The notes beneath the pieces are model-generated. The model was not told where the DNA came from. It made no database searches and was given only the letters and a program-made list of their open reading frames with translations. A program made the translations under genes and the position numbers. A DNA stretch of 5,643 nt from Armatimonadota bacterium. Lineage in GTDB: Bacteria; Armatimonadota; Zipacnadia; Zipacnadales; FEN-943. Where the stretch lies: the NCBI GenBank assembly GCA_026419655.1, contig JANZZA010000532.1:1-5643 (forward strand), written 5' to 3'. Below are positions 1 through 4,801 of the stretch, in pieces; the stretch's first letter is position 1, and each line of letters opens with the position of its first letter.

Positions 1-479
1 GTCATCATGCCCGGCTGGCGCGCCCGCACCTCCCCCAGCGCCCCCACAAGGAAGGGCTTTCCACAATATCCGTACAAAGCAGCCGACAGTAGAAGAAGCA
101 CCACATTGCTGCCGGGGAAGGAAACTCCGTGAGTCTGCATGCCCAGGTGCGCCCAGGGAGCAACAATAAATATCGGCACGCTCAGGATAAGCGCTACCAT
201 GAAGCGGCGGCGGAAGTCGGCGACGAGCTGTTCCTGGTTCCCACCCGGCGCCAGGTGGTCGCAGTGTGGACAGGAAACGGTGGTTGCAAGCTCTTCGTCA
301 TCCTGCGTGGCTTCTACGATTCCTTCGCGCGGGGAATGTTCCCAAAAATGCCTGAGCCCAGCCGCACCGGCCTCCGCAGGCGCGGCTGCTGTCGCCTCCT
401 CTGGATGGCAGTGGGGGCAGGACAGCTCATGTTCATCCTCATGCGCAACCCGGTTCAGAATTCTTCCCCCTCTTCTCAA
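1..479 (-). CDS. copB: CopB-type copper/heavy-metal P-type ATPase, N-terminal part (cut by window edge)
   Basis: About 159 codons of the N-terminus are visible; the rest lies beyond the left edge. Known role of the family: P1B ATPases in the cytoplasmic membrane that export copper or related metals using ATP. Seen here: a hydrophilic, His/Glu-rich leader with two CPHC motifs (residues about 21-24 and 70-73). A basic stretch FRRRF (89-93) follows, then a first membrane helix (about 94-113, with SVPIFIVAPW), the loop motif SFPGSN, a second helix (about 126-142), GKPFL and finally RQPGMMT. This order matches CopB-like ATPases just before the third helix. The start is uncertain. An in-frame TAG lies at 483-485 and no ATG occurs before the first membrane helix. 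TTG at 477-479 is the only usual start codon, yet the purine-rich GAGGGGGA lies inside the frame just after it, so a rarer start further in is possible. Family call firm; metal specificity inferred. Confidence 0.85.
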   Translation of the reverse strand, partial: MRRGGRILNRVAHEDEHELSCPHCHPEEATAAAPAEAGAAGLRHFWEHSPREGIVEATQDDEELATTVSCPHCDHLAPGGNQEQLVADFRRRFMVALILSVPIFIVAPWAHLGMQTHGVSFPGSNVVLLLLSAALYGYCGKPFLVGALGEVRARQPGMM

Positions 480-589
480 GCACTAAAAGCCGCTGTCTCG
501 TCTATATCCGTGCCACCGCCAAGGCTATACTATCTCCTTGTATGCATAGGTTACCCAAATGCGCGAAAACCGAACAGTGCCAGTTACCC

Positions 590-712
590 TGAGACCTTTG
601 AAAAAGTCATTTTCCCGGGGCCTACCGAAAATCGCGGTAAAAGGTCTGCTGGACAGCGTTGTACACCTTCTTCACTCTGGATAAGCCAGCACCAGCCTTT
701 GCAGCAGTCCCC
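590..712 (+). repeat. Short inverted-ended repeat element, copy 1 (interior subtype I)
   Basis: Left end TGAGACCTTTGAAAAAG at 590-606; right end CTTTGCAGCAGTCCCC closing at 712. The interior carries GGTAAAAGGTC, then ACAGCGTTGTAC, then a pyrimidine-rich block leading to AAGCCAGCACCAG. It aligns along its whole length with copy 3 (2282-2405, inverted), including a 29-base perfect match (668-696 against 2298-2326). It aligns more loosely with copies 4, 5 and 7. About 123 bp long. Confidence 0.75.
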
Positions 713-730
713 GGCGGGAGACTGCTGCAA
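699..730. repeat. Strong hairpin at the junction of element copies 1 and 2
   Basis: TTGCAGCAGTC (699-709) is perfectly complementary to GACTGCTGCAA (720-730). The inner CCC (710-712) and GGG (716-718) can extend the stem with one bulged A, leaving a three-base loop. It arises because the right end of copy 1 and the left end of copy 2 face each other three bases apart. No T-run follows on either strand, so it is not an ordinary intrinsic terminator. Confidence 0.8.
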
Positions 731-836
731 CGGCTCTCTTCGGCGTGCCTGGCGTAGAAAGGGCTACCCTTGCGGCCCCTGGGTCATAACTCGCCAAAAA
801 AGTCAGCTCAAGCAGGGGGAGGGCTATGCAGTCACC
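716..836. repeat. Short inverted-ended repeat element, copy 2 (interior subtype II)
   Basis: Left end GGGAGACTGCTGCAAC at 716-731; right end GCTATGCAGTCACC at 823-836, which lacks two or three bases compared with other copies. The interior, with GGGCTACCCTTGCGGCCCC, aligns end to end with copy 11 (4505-4625), which has GGGCTTACCTTTGCGGCCCC at the same offset. About 121 bp. It ends some 60 bases before the start of the next gene. Confidence 0.7.
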
Positions 837-848
837 TTAGGCCGCGGA

Positions 849-877
849 TTTACGTAAAGCCCGCCTTGCAATAATAT
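849..877 (+). promoter_or_regulatory. Possible promoter for the propeller-like gene
   Basis: TTTACG (849-854) and TAATAT (872-877) are separated by 17 bases, each matching the sigma-A type consensus at four of six positions. TTTACG lies within the ten-base palindrome TTTACGTAAA. The weakness is position: a transcript starting some 7 bases after the -10 would begin at or inside the ribosome site. The real promoter may therefore lie further upstream, inside repeat copy 2. Confidence 0.25.
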
Positions 878-893
878 TGGAAGAGAAAGCGGC

Positions 894-2213
894 ATGGCAG
901 CGGCATGGCAGCCTCAGCCGGCGGACCGTTGGCCCCGATGGCTGCATTTCGGGTGCATTGGGTGCAGCCTCGCGGCTGCAGCGGCCGTGGTCGGCGTCGC
1001 CTTGTATGTGGCCGTTGCGGTTCACCAGCACATCCAGCAGGGACGGGAGCCCGTCGACTCCTTTGTTCGTCAGCCTCTCAATGCTTTCCGGAGCGGGTGT
1101 ATAGGCGTAGTCCGGGCCGCAGGATATGACGTCTCGCACGCAGCGGTGCTGCCTGACGGTCGCATTCTGGCTCTTGGCTCGTGGGTTCCTAGCATACCCG
1201 GCCTGTTTGCCCAGGCTCTGGAAAATTTCGGCGACCCCGAGCAGGCCGCGGCTGAGATGGTTCGGCGTTTCGGCCCACACCTTCTCTTGTTGACGGCTGG
1301 CCAAATGCCCAGGGCAATACCGCTCCCCGGCAGTGACGATGAGATGCGGACGGTGGAGGAGTTCTGCGTTGACAGCACAGGCCAACGGGTCGCTGCCAGA
1401 CTGTCGCTCACGTCCACTTTTGAGAGCGCTGATCAAGGGCATGCAGCCGTCGAGATATGGTCTTTGGACTTGCCCACCGGGCAATGGCGGCAAGTAACGG
1501 TCTTACCTGTCGACTCGCAGCTATCGCTTATTGGCTGGCTTCGCTCCGGCCGGTCCCTCGCGGCCATGATTGGCCGCCAAGGCCTACAGGAAACCCAACT
1601 TTGCCTGGTCGGGCTGGACGGCACCATACGGCGAGTGGCGACGTTGCCGCAGCCTCTTCGCTACCCGCGTATTTTGGCGGATGGACGACTGATAGGCCTG
1701 AAGTATTGGGGAGACCTGGACGCCCACGGCGCCGAGGGCTTGCTTTATTTGATAGACCTGGCCATGGGCAAAGTGATTCGCCGGCCGATTACCTTCATAC
1801 CGGCGGTGCAGCCCGGTCCCTTGGCAAGCGACGAGGAGCTGATCCTGGGGTACGAGCGGCTGGGGGCGCTGAGCCGGACCGCATCTCGCGTCCGCTGGAT
1901 AACCTGGCCCGTGCAAAGGGTCTATAGCGCGAAAGCGCGCCCCGACGGAAGATGGGTGCTGGCCAGCATTTCCCATGACACCGGTAAGAGCAAACCAGAC
2001 TGGCTCATGGCGGTGCACCTGTCGGACGGTCGGCTCAAGCCGGTTGCGGAGGGCAAGTTCACTGTACTGGCCGCCGCGCCCGATGGACGTTCCTTTTGGG
2101 TCAGCACGCGAGGCCAGGGTTCCGCCATGGCCGGGGAGCAAAATGCCCAGGTCCTCGAAGTGTTCCTGGACTGGGATGCTCTAAGCCGTGCCGCGTCCGA
2201 CGTCTCATATTAG
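894..2213 (+). CDS. Membrane-anchored protein with beta-propeller-like repeats, family not recognised
   Basis: A 439-residue protein. I do not recognise a named family. Seen: a short basic cytoplasmic-like start, then one hydrophobic helix (about residues 17-43), read as an uncleaved signal-anchor. No proper lipobox precedes the cysteines in it. The remaining ~390 residues would lie outside the membrane. They contain repeated strand-turn units of the kind seen in TolB/WD40-like propellers: AVLPDGRILALGS (about 84-96), LDLPTGQWRQVTVLP (191-205), GLDGTIRRVATLP (240-252), DLAMGKVIRR (288-297), KARPDGRWVLASIS (347-360), LSDGRLKPVAEG (376-387) and AAAPDGRSFWVST (393-405). Start chosen at 894 because GGAAGAG (879-885) sits 8 bases ahead; the ATG at 905 is out of frame. 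The gene is bracketed by related repeat elements in opposite orientation. No terminator-like hairpin with a T-run follows. Likely a scaffold or sensor by analogy with propellers; function unknown. Confidence 0.85.
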   Translation: MAAAWQPQPADRWPRWLHFGCIGCSLAAAAAVVGVALYVAVAVHQHIQQGREPVDSFVRQPLNAFRSGCIGVVRAAGYDVSHAAVLPDGRILALGSWVPSIPGLFAQALENFGDPEQAAAEMVRRFGPHLLLLTAGQMPRAIPLPGSDDEMRTVEEFCVDSTGQRVAARLSLTSTFESADQGHAAVEIWSLDLPTGQWRQVTVLPVDSQLSLIGWLRSGRSLAAMIGRQGLQETQLCLVGLDGTIRRVATLPQPLRYPRILADGRLIGLKYWGDLDAHGAEGLLYLIDLAMGKVIRRPITFIPAVQPGPLASDEELILGYERLGALSRTASRVRWITWPVQRVYSAKARPDGRWVLASISHDTGKSKPDWLMAVHLSDGRLKPVAEGKFTVLAAAPDGRSFWVSTRGQGSAMAGEQNAQVLEVFLDWDALSRAASDVSY

Positions 2214-2281
2214 TGCGGACGTGTTTGGAGCCACGGGAAGAGGCTTGGGAAGGGAAGCTTGGAGACGACTATTTTCACAAG

Positions 2282-2405
2282 AGGGACTGTTGCAAAAGCT
2301 GGTGCTGGCTTATCCAGAGTGAAGAAATGTACAGTGCCGTGTGCCCGACCTTTTACCTGCGGCCGCGTCGAGGGGCTGGGAAAGCTACTTTTGCAAAAGT
2401 CTCCC
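2282..2405 (-). repeat. Short inverted-ended repeat element, copy 3 (subtype I, inverted)
   Basis: On the plus strand it opens with GGGACTGTTGCAAAAG (2283-2298) and closes with CTTTTGCAAAAGTCTCC (2388-2404). The two ends match as inverted repeats at 14 of 16 positions. Read on the minus strand it follows copy 1 along its full length, with a 29-base identical block at 2298-2326. The opening GGGACTGTTGCAAA fits the IS6-type end pattern GGNNCTGTTGCAAA exactly. Confidence 0.8.
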
Positions 2406-2436
2406 CGGGGTTGCCCACTGAAGAGCGTGTCTCCCT

Positions 2437-2559
2437 GATGACCCTTGCGAAGCCAGCTTTTCCCGGGTGAGTCGCTCTGATCGGGTATTACGTGTAGGCG
2501 CAGACCTGTGCCATGCACCGACCGGGAGCCAAGTAGAGGAGATTTTTGCAACAGTTACC
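2437..2559 (+). repeat. Short inverted-ended repeat element, copy 4 (subtype I, diverged)
   Basis: Left end TGATGACCCTTGCGAAG (2436-2452); right end TTTTTGCAACAGTTACC (2543-2559). The segment TTTTCCCGGG after the left end matches copy 1 at the same offset, and GCAGACCTGTG lies where copy 1 has the GGTCTGCTGGAC region. The left end is eroded, agreeing with the right at about 10 of 16 positions. About 123 bp. Confidence 0.6.
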
Positions 2560-2563
2560 CTTG

Positions 2564-2687
2564 AGAGACGGTTGCGTGTGTCACTTCCCCCTCCGCCAGA
2601 GGAAATCGCGGGTAAAAGCTCGGTCATAATGCGTTGTCCAATTTCCTCGGTCCAGGTAAGCCGACACCAGGTTTTGCAACAGTCTCC
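2564..2687 (+). repeat. Short inverted-ended repeat element, copy 5 (subtype I)
   Basis: Left end GAGAGACGGTTGCGTG (2563-2578); right end GTTTTGCAACAGTCTCC (2671-2687). The interior ATCGCGGGTAAAAGCTCG followed by TGCGTTGTCC and GTAAGCCGACACCAG parallels copy 1. It lies head to tail with copy 4, only about four bases away. The heptamer CCTTGAG occurs at both borders (2559-2565 and 2686-2692), which could be a target duplication or an extension of the element's own right end. Confidence 0.75.
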
Positions 2688-2775
2688 TTGAGTAGTTTCC
2701 GGGCGCCGAGAAGCTGTCCCTGGACGAAACATCCTGCCGCCAGCCCTTCACTGTGGGCGGCTGACCATTGGGTGC

Positions 2776-3561
2776 CTATCGGCCATGAACGAGCTGGTCG
2801 GCGGCTGCCGGATGCCATGACGGCACGGCTCGTGTGACCGTCAGGCCATAGACGCGCCTCGCGCCTGCCCGGCGCAGGGCCTCGGCGCAGGCCTCCAGGG
2901 TCGCCCCCGTAGTGAAAACGTCGTCCACGACGGCCACTATCATGCCCTCCACTTTCACCTGAGGTCGCGGCTGGAAAGCGCCGCGCATGTTCTCGCGGCG
3001 ATGGTGGAGCTCAAGGTCAACCTGGGGCGTTGTGAAACGGACGCGCTCTACGGCGTGCAGAACAGGCAGGCCCCATAGCTTTCCCAGCCGCTCGGCAATA
3101 AGCTCAGCCTGGTCAAACCCTCGCCAGCGGCGGCGCCTGGGATGTAGCACGGCTGGAACGAGAGCTTGGATTTCGTGCGCCGGAAGGCCGCCATCCTCAT
3201 CAGCTTCCCGGAGCACCCGGTCGTAAAGCAAGGAGGCCAGCACCGGCGCCAGCCGGCGCGCGCCCCCGAACTTCAGCTTCAGCACAGCCTCGCGCAGCTT
3301 ACCGGTGTGCAGTCCGACACTGCGGACGGCCGCCAGCTTCGGCCGCTGCAGCCGGCAGTCTCCACAGAACACGGCCTCCTGGGTGTTCTCGAGCAGAGGC
3401 GCATTGCAGCGGCGGCAATAGGGCTGCACTATCGGCACTATGTCAGACAGGCACTCGCTGCACATCGCGTTGCGGCAGTCTGCCCCGCATACCTCGCAGC
3501 GCGGCGGGAAAAGGAGGTCCACTATCTCAGACCACAAGCTCGCCGGCCGGCGCACGCGCAT
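2776..3561 (-). CDS. comF: ComF-family phosphoribosyltransferase-like protein
   Basis: A 261-residue protein from the start chosen here. ComF proteins are cytosolic and needed for DNA uptake in naturally transformable bacteria, though many carriers are not known to be competent. They combine an N-terminal zinc-binding segment with a PRPP-binding fold. Seen: LLFPPRCEVCG (residues 17-26), then cysteines at 22, 25, 29, 34, 37, 49, 52, 66 and 69 in paired CxxC-like spacing. RRRRWRGFDQAELIAERL (142-159) and TPQVDLELHHRRENMRGAF (178-196) follow, both ComF signatures. The PRPP loop is VVDDVFTTGAT (211-221). The longest open frame starts at 3678, but its extra 39 residues are encoded mostly within repeat copy 6 and have no ComF character. 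The ATG at 3559-3561, with GGAAAG eight bases upstream, gives a typical family length. No helicase-like comFA is visible beside it. Confidence 0.92.
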   Translation of the reverse strand: MRVRRPASLWSEIVDLLFPPRCEVCGADCRNAMCSECLSDIVPIVQPYCRRCNAPLLENTQEAVFCGDCRLQRPKLAAVRSVGLHTGKLREAVLKLKFGGARRLAPVLASLLYDRVLREADEDGGLPAHEIQALVPAVLHPRRRRWRGFDQAELIAERLGKLWGLPVLHAVERVRFTTPQVDLELHHRRENMRGAFQPRPQVKVEGMIVAVVDDVFTTGATLEACAEALRRAGARRVYGLTVTRAVPSWHPAAADQLVHGR

Positions 3562-3626
3562 GGAAGAAGCTTTCCAGCCGTGCCCCGGTACTCCTGCCCG
3601 CAAAACCGCAAAAATCCCGTTCTCAG

Positions 3627-3748
3627 GCGACTGTCGCAAACCCCCTGTCCCATGTAGCCGCCAGTCACTGTCCGGCACAGGTTAGCACCTGCAAGTTGCA
3701 CTCCACGGGCGGGACTCCCTCGTGAAACGAGGCTTTGCAGCAGTCACC
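3627..3748. repeat. Short inverted-ended repeat element, copy 6 (interior subtype III)
   Basis: Left end GGCGACTGTCGCAAACC (3627-3643); right end GGCTTTGCAGCAGTCACC (3731-3748). As inverted repeats they agree at 14 of 18 positions. The interior CCGGCACAGGTTAGCACC and the block CACGGGCGGGACTCCCTCG align with copy 8 at the same offset. The outer flank TTCTCAG (3620-3626) is the reverse complement of the flank beyond the right end of copy 8. It overlaps the open frame upstream of comF, and its left edge lies about 65 bases before the comF start chosen here. Confidence 0.78.
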
Positions 3749-3788
3749 TTTGGGGAAACCCGCGCTGGCGGGAGTATTCGCTTTTCTT

Positions 3789-3911
3789 AGAAGCCCCTCG
3801 CAAAAGCAACTTTCCCGGCCGCAGTAGGCGATCGAGCGCAAGAGGTCAGTCGTACAGCGCTGCGTGTTTTTTCGGCCCAGCTGAGTCGTCAGCGGGTTTC
3901 GCAACAGTCTT
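3789..3911 (+). repeat. Short inverted-ended repeat element, copy 7 (subtype I, diverged)
   Basis: Left end AGAAGCCCCTCGCAAAAG (3789-3806) continuing into CAACTTTCCCGG as in copies 1 and 3; right end GGGTTTCGCAACAGTCTT (3894-3911). The interior AAGAGGTC, ACAGCG and a T-rich block before the right end keep the order seen in copy 1. About 123 bp. Confidence 0.65.
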
Positions 3912-3946
3912 AGACGTGATTCTTCCCGCCTGTCTCCTTCCATGCT

Positions 3947-4068
3947 GAGACTGTTGCAGAACTCACCTTGACGTAGCTTTCAGTCCGTAAGCGGCACAGA
4001 TTAATGCCGGCTACTTAAACTCGGCGGTAGGGACCCGCTCGCTAAATGGGGGTTTTGCAACAGTCACC
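3947..4068. repeat. Short inverted-ended repeat element, copy 8 (subtype III)
   Basis: Left end GAGACTGTTGCAGAAC (3947-3962); right end GGTTTTGCAACAGTCACC (4051-4068), inverted match 14 of 16. CTGAGA occurs at both borders (3945-3950 and 4068-4073). The interior CGGCACAGATTAATGCCGG and CGGTAGGGACCCGCTCG parallels copy 6. These are among the best-preserved ends in the window. Confidence 0.8.
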
Positions 4069-4081
4069 TGAGAATCTCCCA

Positions 4082-4115
4082 GGCGGCTTCGAAAGCGACT
4101 TTAGCGACAGTCTCC
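4082..4115 (+). repeat. Internally deleted repeat element (remnant)
   Basis: CTTCGAAAGCGACTTT (4088-4103) resembles the left-end region of subtype I copies, for example CTTTGAAAAAGTCATTTT. It runs directly into AGCGACAGTCTCC (4103-4115), which resembles the right end. The roughly 90-base interior is missing. Confidence 0.45.
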
Positions 4116-4184
4116 TTTGAAGACCCAATACTGCCGTTTTATGCCCCCTGCTCGGCGGGCGCGAACCACGAGGTAGCTTCGCTG

Positions 4185-4283
4185 CTAAAAAAGCGGCACA
4201 TCCCCGCGCGGTCGCTGGCACGCCCAAGCCATGCTGAGCACCTGGTACCCGTCGGGGAAGCAGAAGGAAAGGAAGAAGTTCAC
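4185..4283 (-). CDS. Weak candidate small ORF, 32 residues
   Basis: A GTG at 4281-4283 is preceded by a perfect AGGAGG (complement of 4292-4297) at 8-base spacing, and the frame runs 32 codons to TAG at 4185-4187. The product would start VNFFLSFCFPDGYQVL and resembles no family I know. The frame stays open further upstream, through repeat copy 10, as is common in GC-rich DNA. The only positive evidence is the ribosome-site match, so this may be chance or the remnant of an older gene. Confidence 0.2.
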   Translation of the reverse strand: MNFFLSFCFPDGYQVLSMAWACQRPRGDVPLF

Positions 4284-4313
4284 GGGTGGAGCCTCCTGTA
4301 TATCCTTGTTCAG

Positions 4314-4437
4314 AGGTGACTTTTGTCCCAGCGCGCCGTTGTAGTTAAGCGGCACCCCCGTACAACTGCCAGTGGCAACCCCTTCTTGGCTTCCTCCCGC
4401 GCCATGTCATCGCCTGCTCAAAACTGGCAAATCTTAC
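4314..4437. repeat. Short inverted-ended repeat element, copy 10 (subtype III, decayed)
   Basis: Left end GAGGTGACTTTTGTCCC (4313-4329) is a fair match to GGNGACTGTTGCAAAA. The right end around CTGGCAAATCTTACT (4424-4438) is poor, about 9 of 16. TTAAGCGGCACCCCCG in the interior recalls GTAAGCGGCACAG of copy 8. The length fits the family. Called on position, length and left end. Confidence 0.4.
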
Positions 4438-4504
4438 TTTGGTGCAGACAGGCTGGCAGGTGAACCCGTACCTGCCTGGGGACAATTACCAAGGGCCTTC
4501 CCTC

Positions 4505-4625
4505 GGGTGCTGTTGCAAAGGGCCAGTTGTGGCCGCCGCGTGCAGAGGGCTTACCTTTGCGGCCCCCGGGTTGTACTTGCTCAGGAAGTTTGCACGCGCC
4601 AAGGTGGGTTGCGTAACAGTCGCCC
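4505..4625. repeat. Short inverted-ended repeat element, copy 11 (subtype II)
   Basis: Left end GGGTGCTGTTGCAAAG (4505-4520) fits the IS6-type pattern GGNNCTGTTGCAAA; right end TTGCGTAACAGTCGCC (4609-4624) has a two-base insertion. The interior GGGCTTACCTTTGCGGCCCC, followed by CGGGTTGTACTTGCTC, aligns with copy 2 over the whole element, although the two copies lie about 3.8 kb apart. Confidence 0.75.
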
Positions 4626-4690
4626 CCAGAAAAGGCCACTTAGGGCGCCCGAAAGGATCGAGGTCTTGCTGGTAAGAAACCCGTTGGGCC
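4625..4690 (+). repeat. Possible left half of a further repeat element
   Basis: AGAAAAGGCCACTT, then CCCGAAAGGATCG, AGGTCTTGCTGG and CCGTTGGG appear in the same order as GAAAAAGTCATTTT, ACCGAAAATCGCGG, AGGTCTGCTGG and GCGTTG in copy 1. No right end is found at the expected distance. Weak. Confidence 0.25.
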
Positions 4691-4702
4691 ACCGTGTCGC
4701 GT

Positions 4703-4724
4703 GGTCTACGGAGAGGAGTAGACC
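4703..4724. promoter_or_regulatory. Inverted repeat upstream of the ferritin-like gene, possible operator
   Basis: GGTCTAC (4703-4709) and GTAGACC (4718-4724) are perfect inverted arms around an eight-base purine-rich centre. A third half-site GGTAGAC follows at 4740-4746. The position, about 80-100 bases before the start codon, suits a regulator site or an mRNA leader stem. It does not match the Fur or PerR box patterns I know. Confidence 0.35.
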
Positions 4725-4784
4725 GGCAGCGACCTCTGCGGTAGACTGGCTGCGCGGCAAGTGGGAACGACACAAACCACGCGC

Positions 4785-4792
4785 AAAGGAGG
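4785..4792 (+). promoter_or_regulatory. Ribosome binding site of the ferritin-like gene
   Basis: AAAGGAGG is a near-perfect Shine-Dalgarno sequence. It decides the start: the nearer ATG (4795) is only two bases away and in another frame, while ATG 4802 is nine bases away and opens the conserved protein. Confidence 0.85.
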
Positions 4793-4801
4793 ATATGGCT
4801 C

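Larger units (their letters stand above)
486..893. other. Gap between divergent copB-like and propeller genes; repeat-filled
   Basis: This 0.4 kb stretch separates two divergently transcribed genes. Positions 590-836 are occupied by two short inverted-ended repeat elements lying almost end to end. Positions 570-594 (CAGTTACCCTGAG) resemble the right terminus of a further, badly decayed copy. Positions 486-570 hold no gene I can support and would carry the copB-like promoter; I could not identify one convincingly. The long plus-strand open frame running from 129 through this stretch is antisense to the ATPase and crosses both elements, so I do not regard it as a gene. Confidence 0.6.
2214..2775. 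other. Convergent-gene gap filled with repeat elements
   Basis: The propeller-like gene and comF end toward each other across 0.56 kb. Three full repeat elements occupy 2282-2405 (inverted), 2437-2559 and 2564-2687. Positions 2214-2281 hold a purine-rich run and GGAGACGACTATTTTCACAAG (2264-2284), which may be a decayed element end. Positions 2688-2775 contain a loose GCCGCC/GGCGGC inverted repeat (about 2740-2765) without a T-run. I see no convincing terminator and no gene. Confidence 0.6.
3562..4801. other. 1.24 kb gap between divergent comF and ferritin-like genes
   Basis: The largest gap in the window. It contains five full-length copies of the repeat family (3627-3748, 3789-3911, 3947-4068, 4314-4437, 4505-4625), a shortened copy (4082-4115) and a possible half copy (4625-4690). 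Positions 4116-4313 carry no repeat I can support, only a weak 32-codon minus-strand frame. Positions 4690-4801 hold the control region of the ferritin-like gene. The open frames of 60-190 codons crossing this stretch run through several repeats and share no recognisable family, so I reject them as genes. Confidence 0.65.

Noticed and set aside
129..857. 242-residue plus-strand open frame
   Set aside because: It lies antisense to the clear CopB-like coding frame and then runs through two repeat elements; its translation shows no family features.
837..1493. 218-residue minus-strand open frame
   Set aside because: It is the antisense shadow of the propeller-like gene, whose plus-strand frame has a ribosome site, a membrane anchor and regular repeat units.
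2740..2765. GCCGCC/GGCGGC inverted repeat as the comF terminator
   Set aside because: Short stem with a long loop and no T-run on the minus strand; too weak to list as a terminator.
3665..3943. 92-residue minus-strand open frame
   Set aside because: It is made almost entirely from repeat copies 6 and 7 and the short spacer between them; no protein features.
4452..4475. GGCAGGT/ACCTGCC inverted repeat as a terminator
   Set aside because: The stem is only seven bases, no T-run follows, and there is no gene upstream for it to terminate.
3627..4625. CRISPR array
   Set aside because: The TTTTGCAACAGTC motif recurs at roughly 120-155 base intervals, but the intervening sequence is itself related between copies and the motif occurs in both orientations, unlike repeats with unique spacers.
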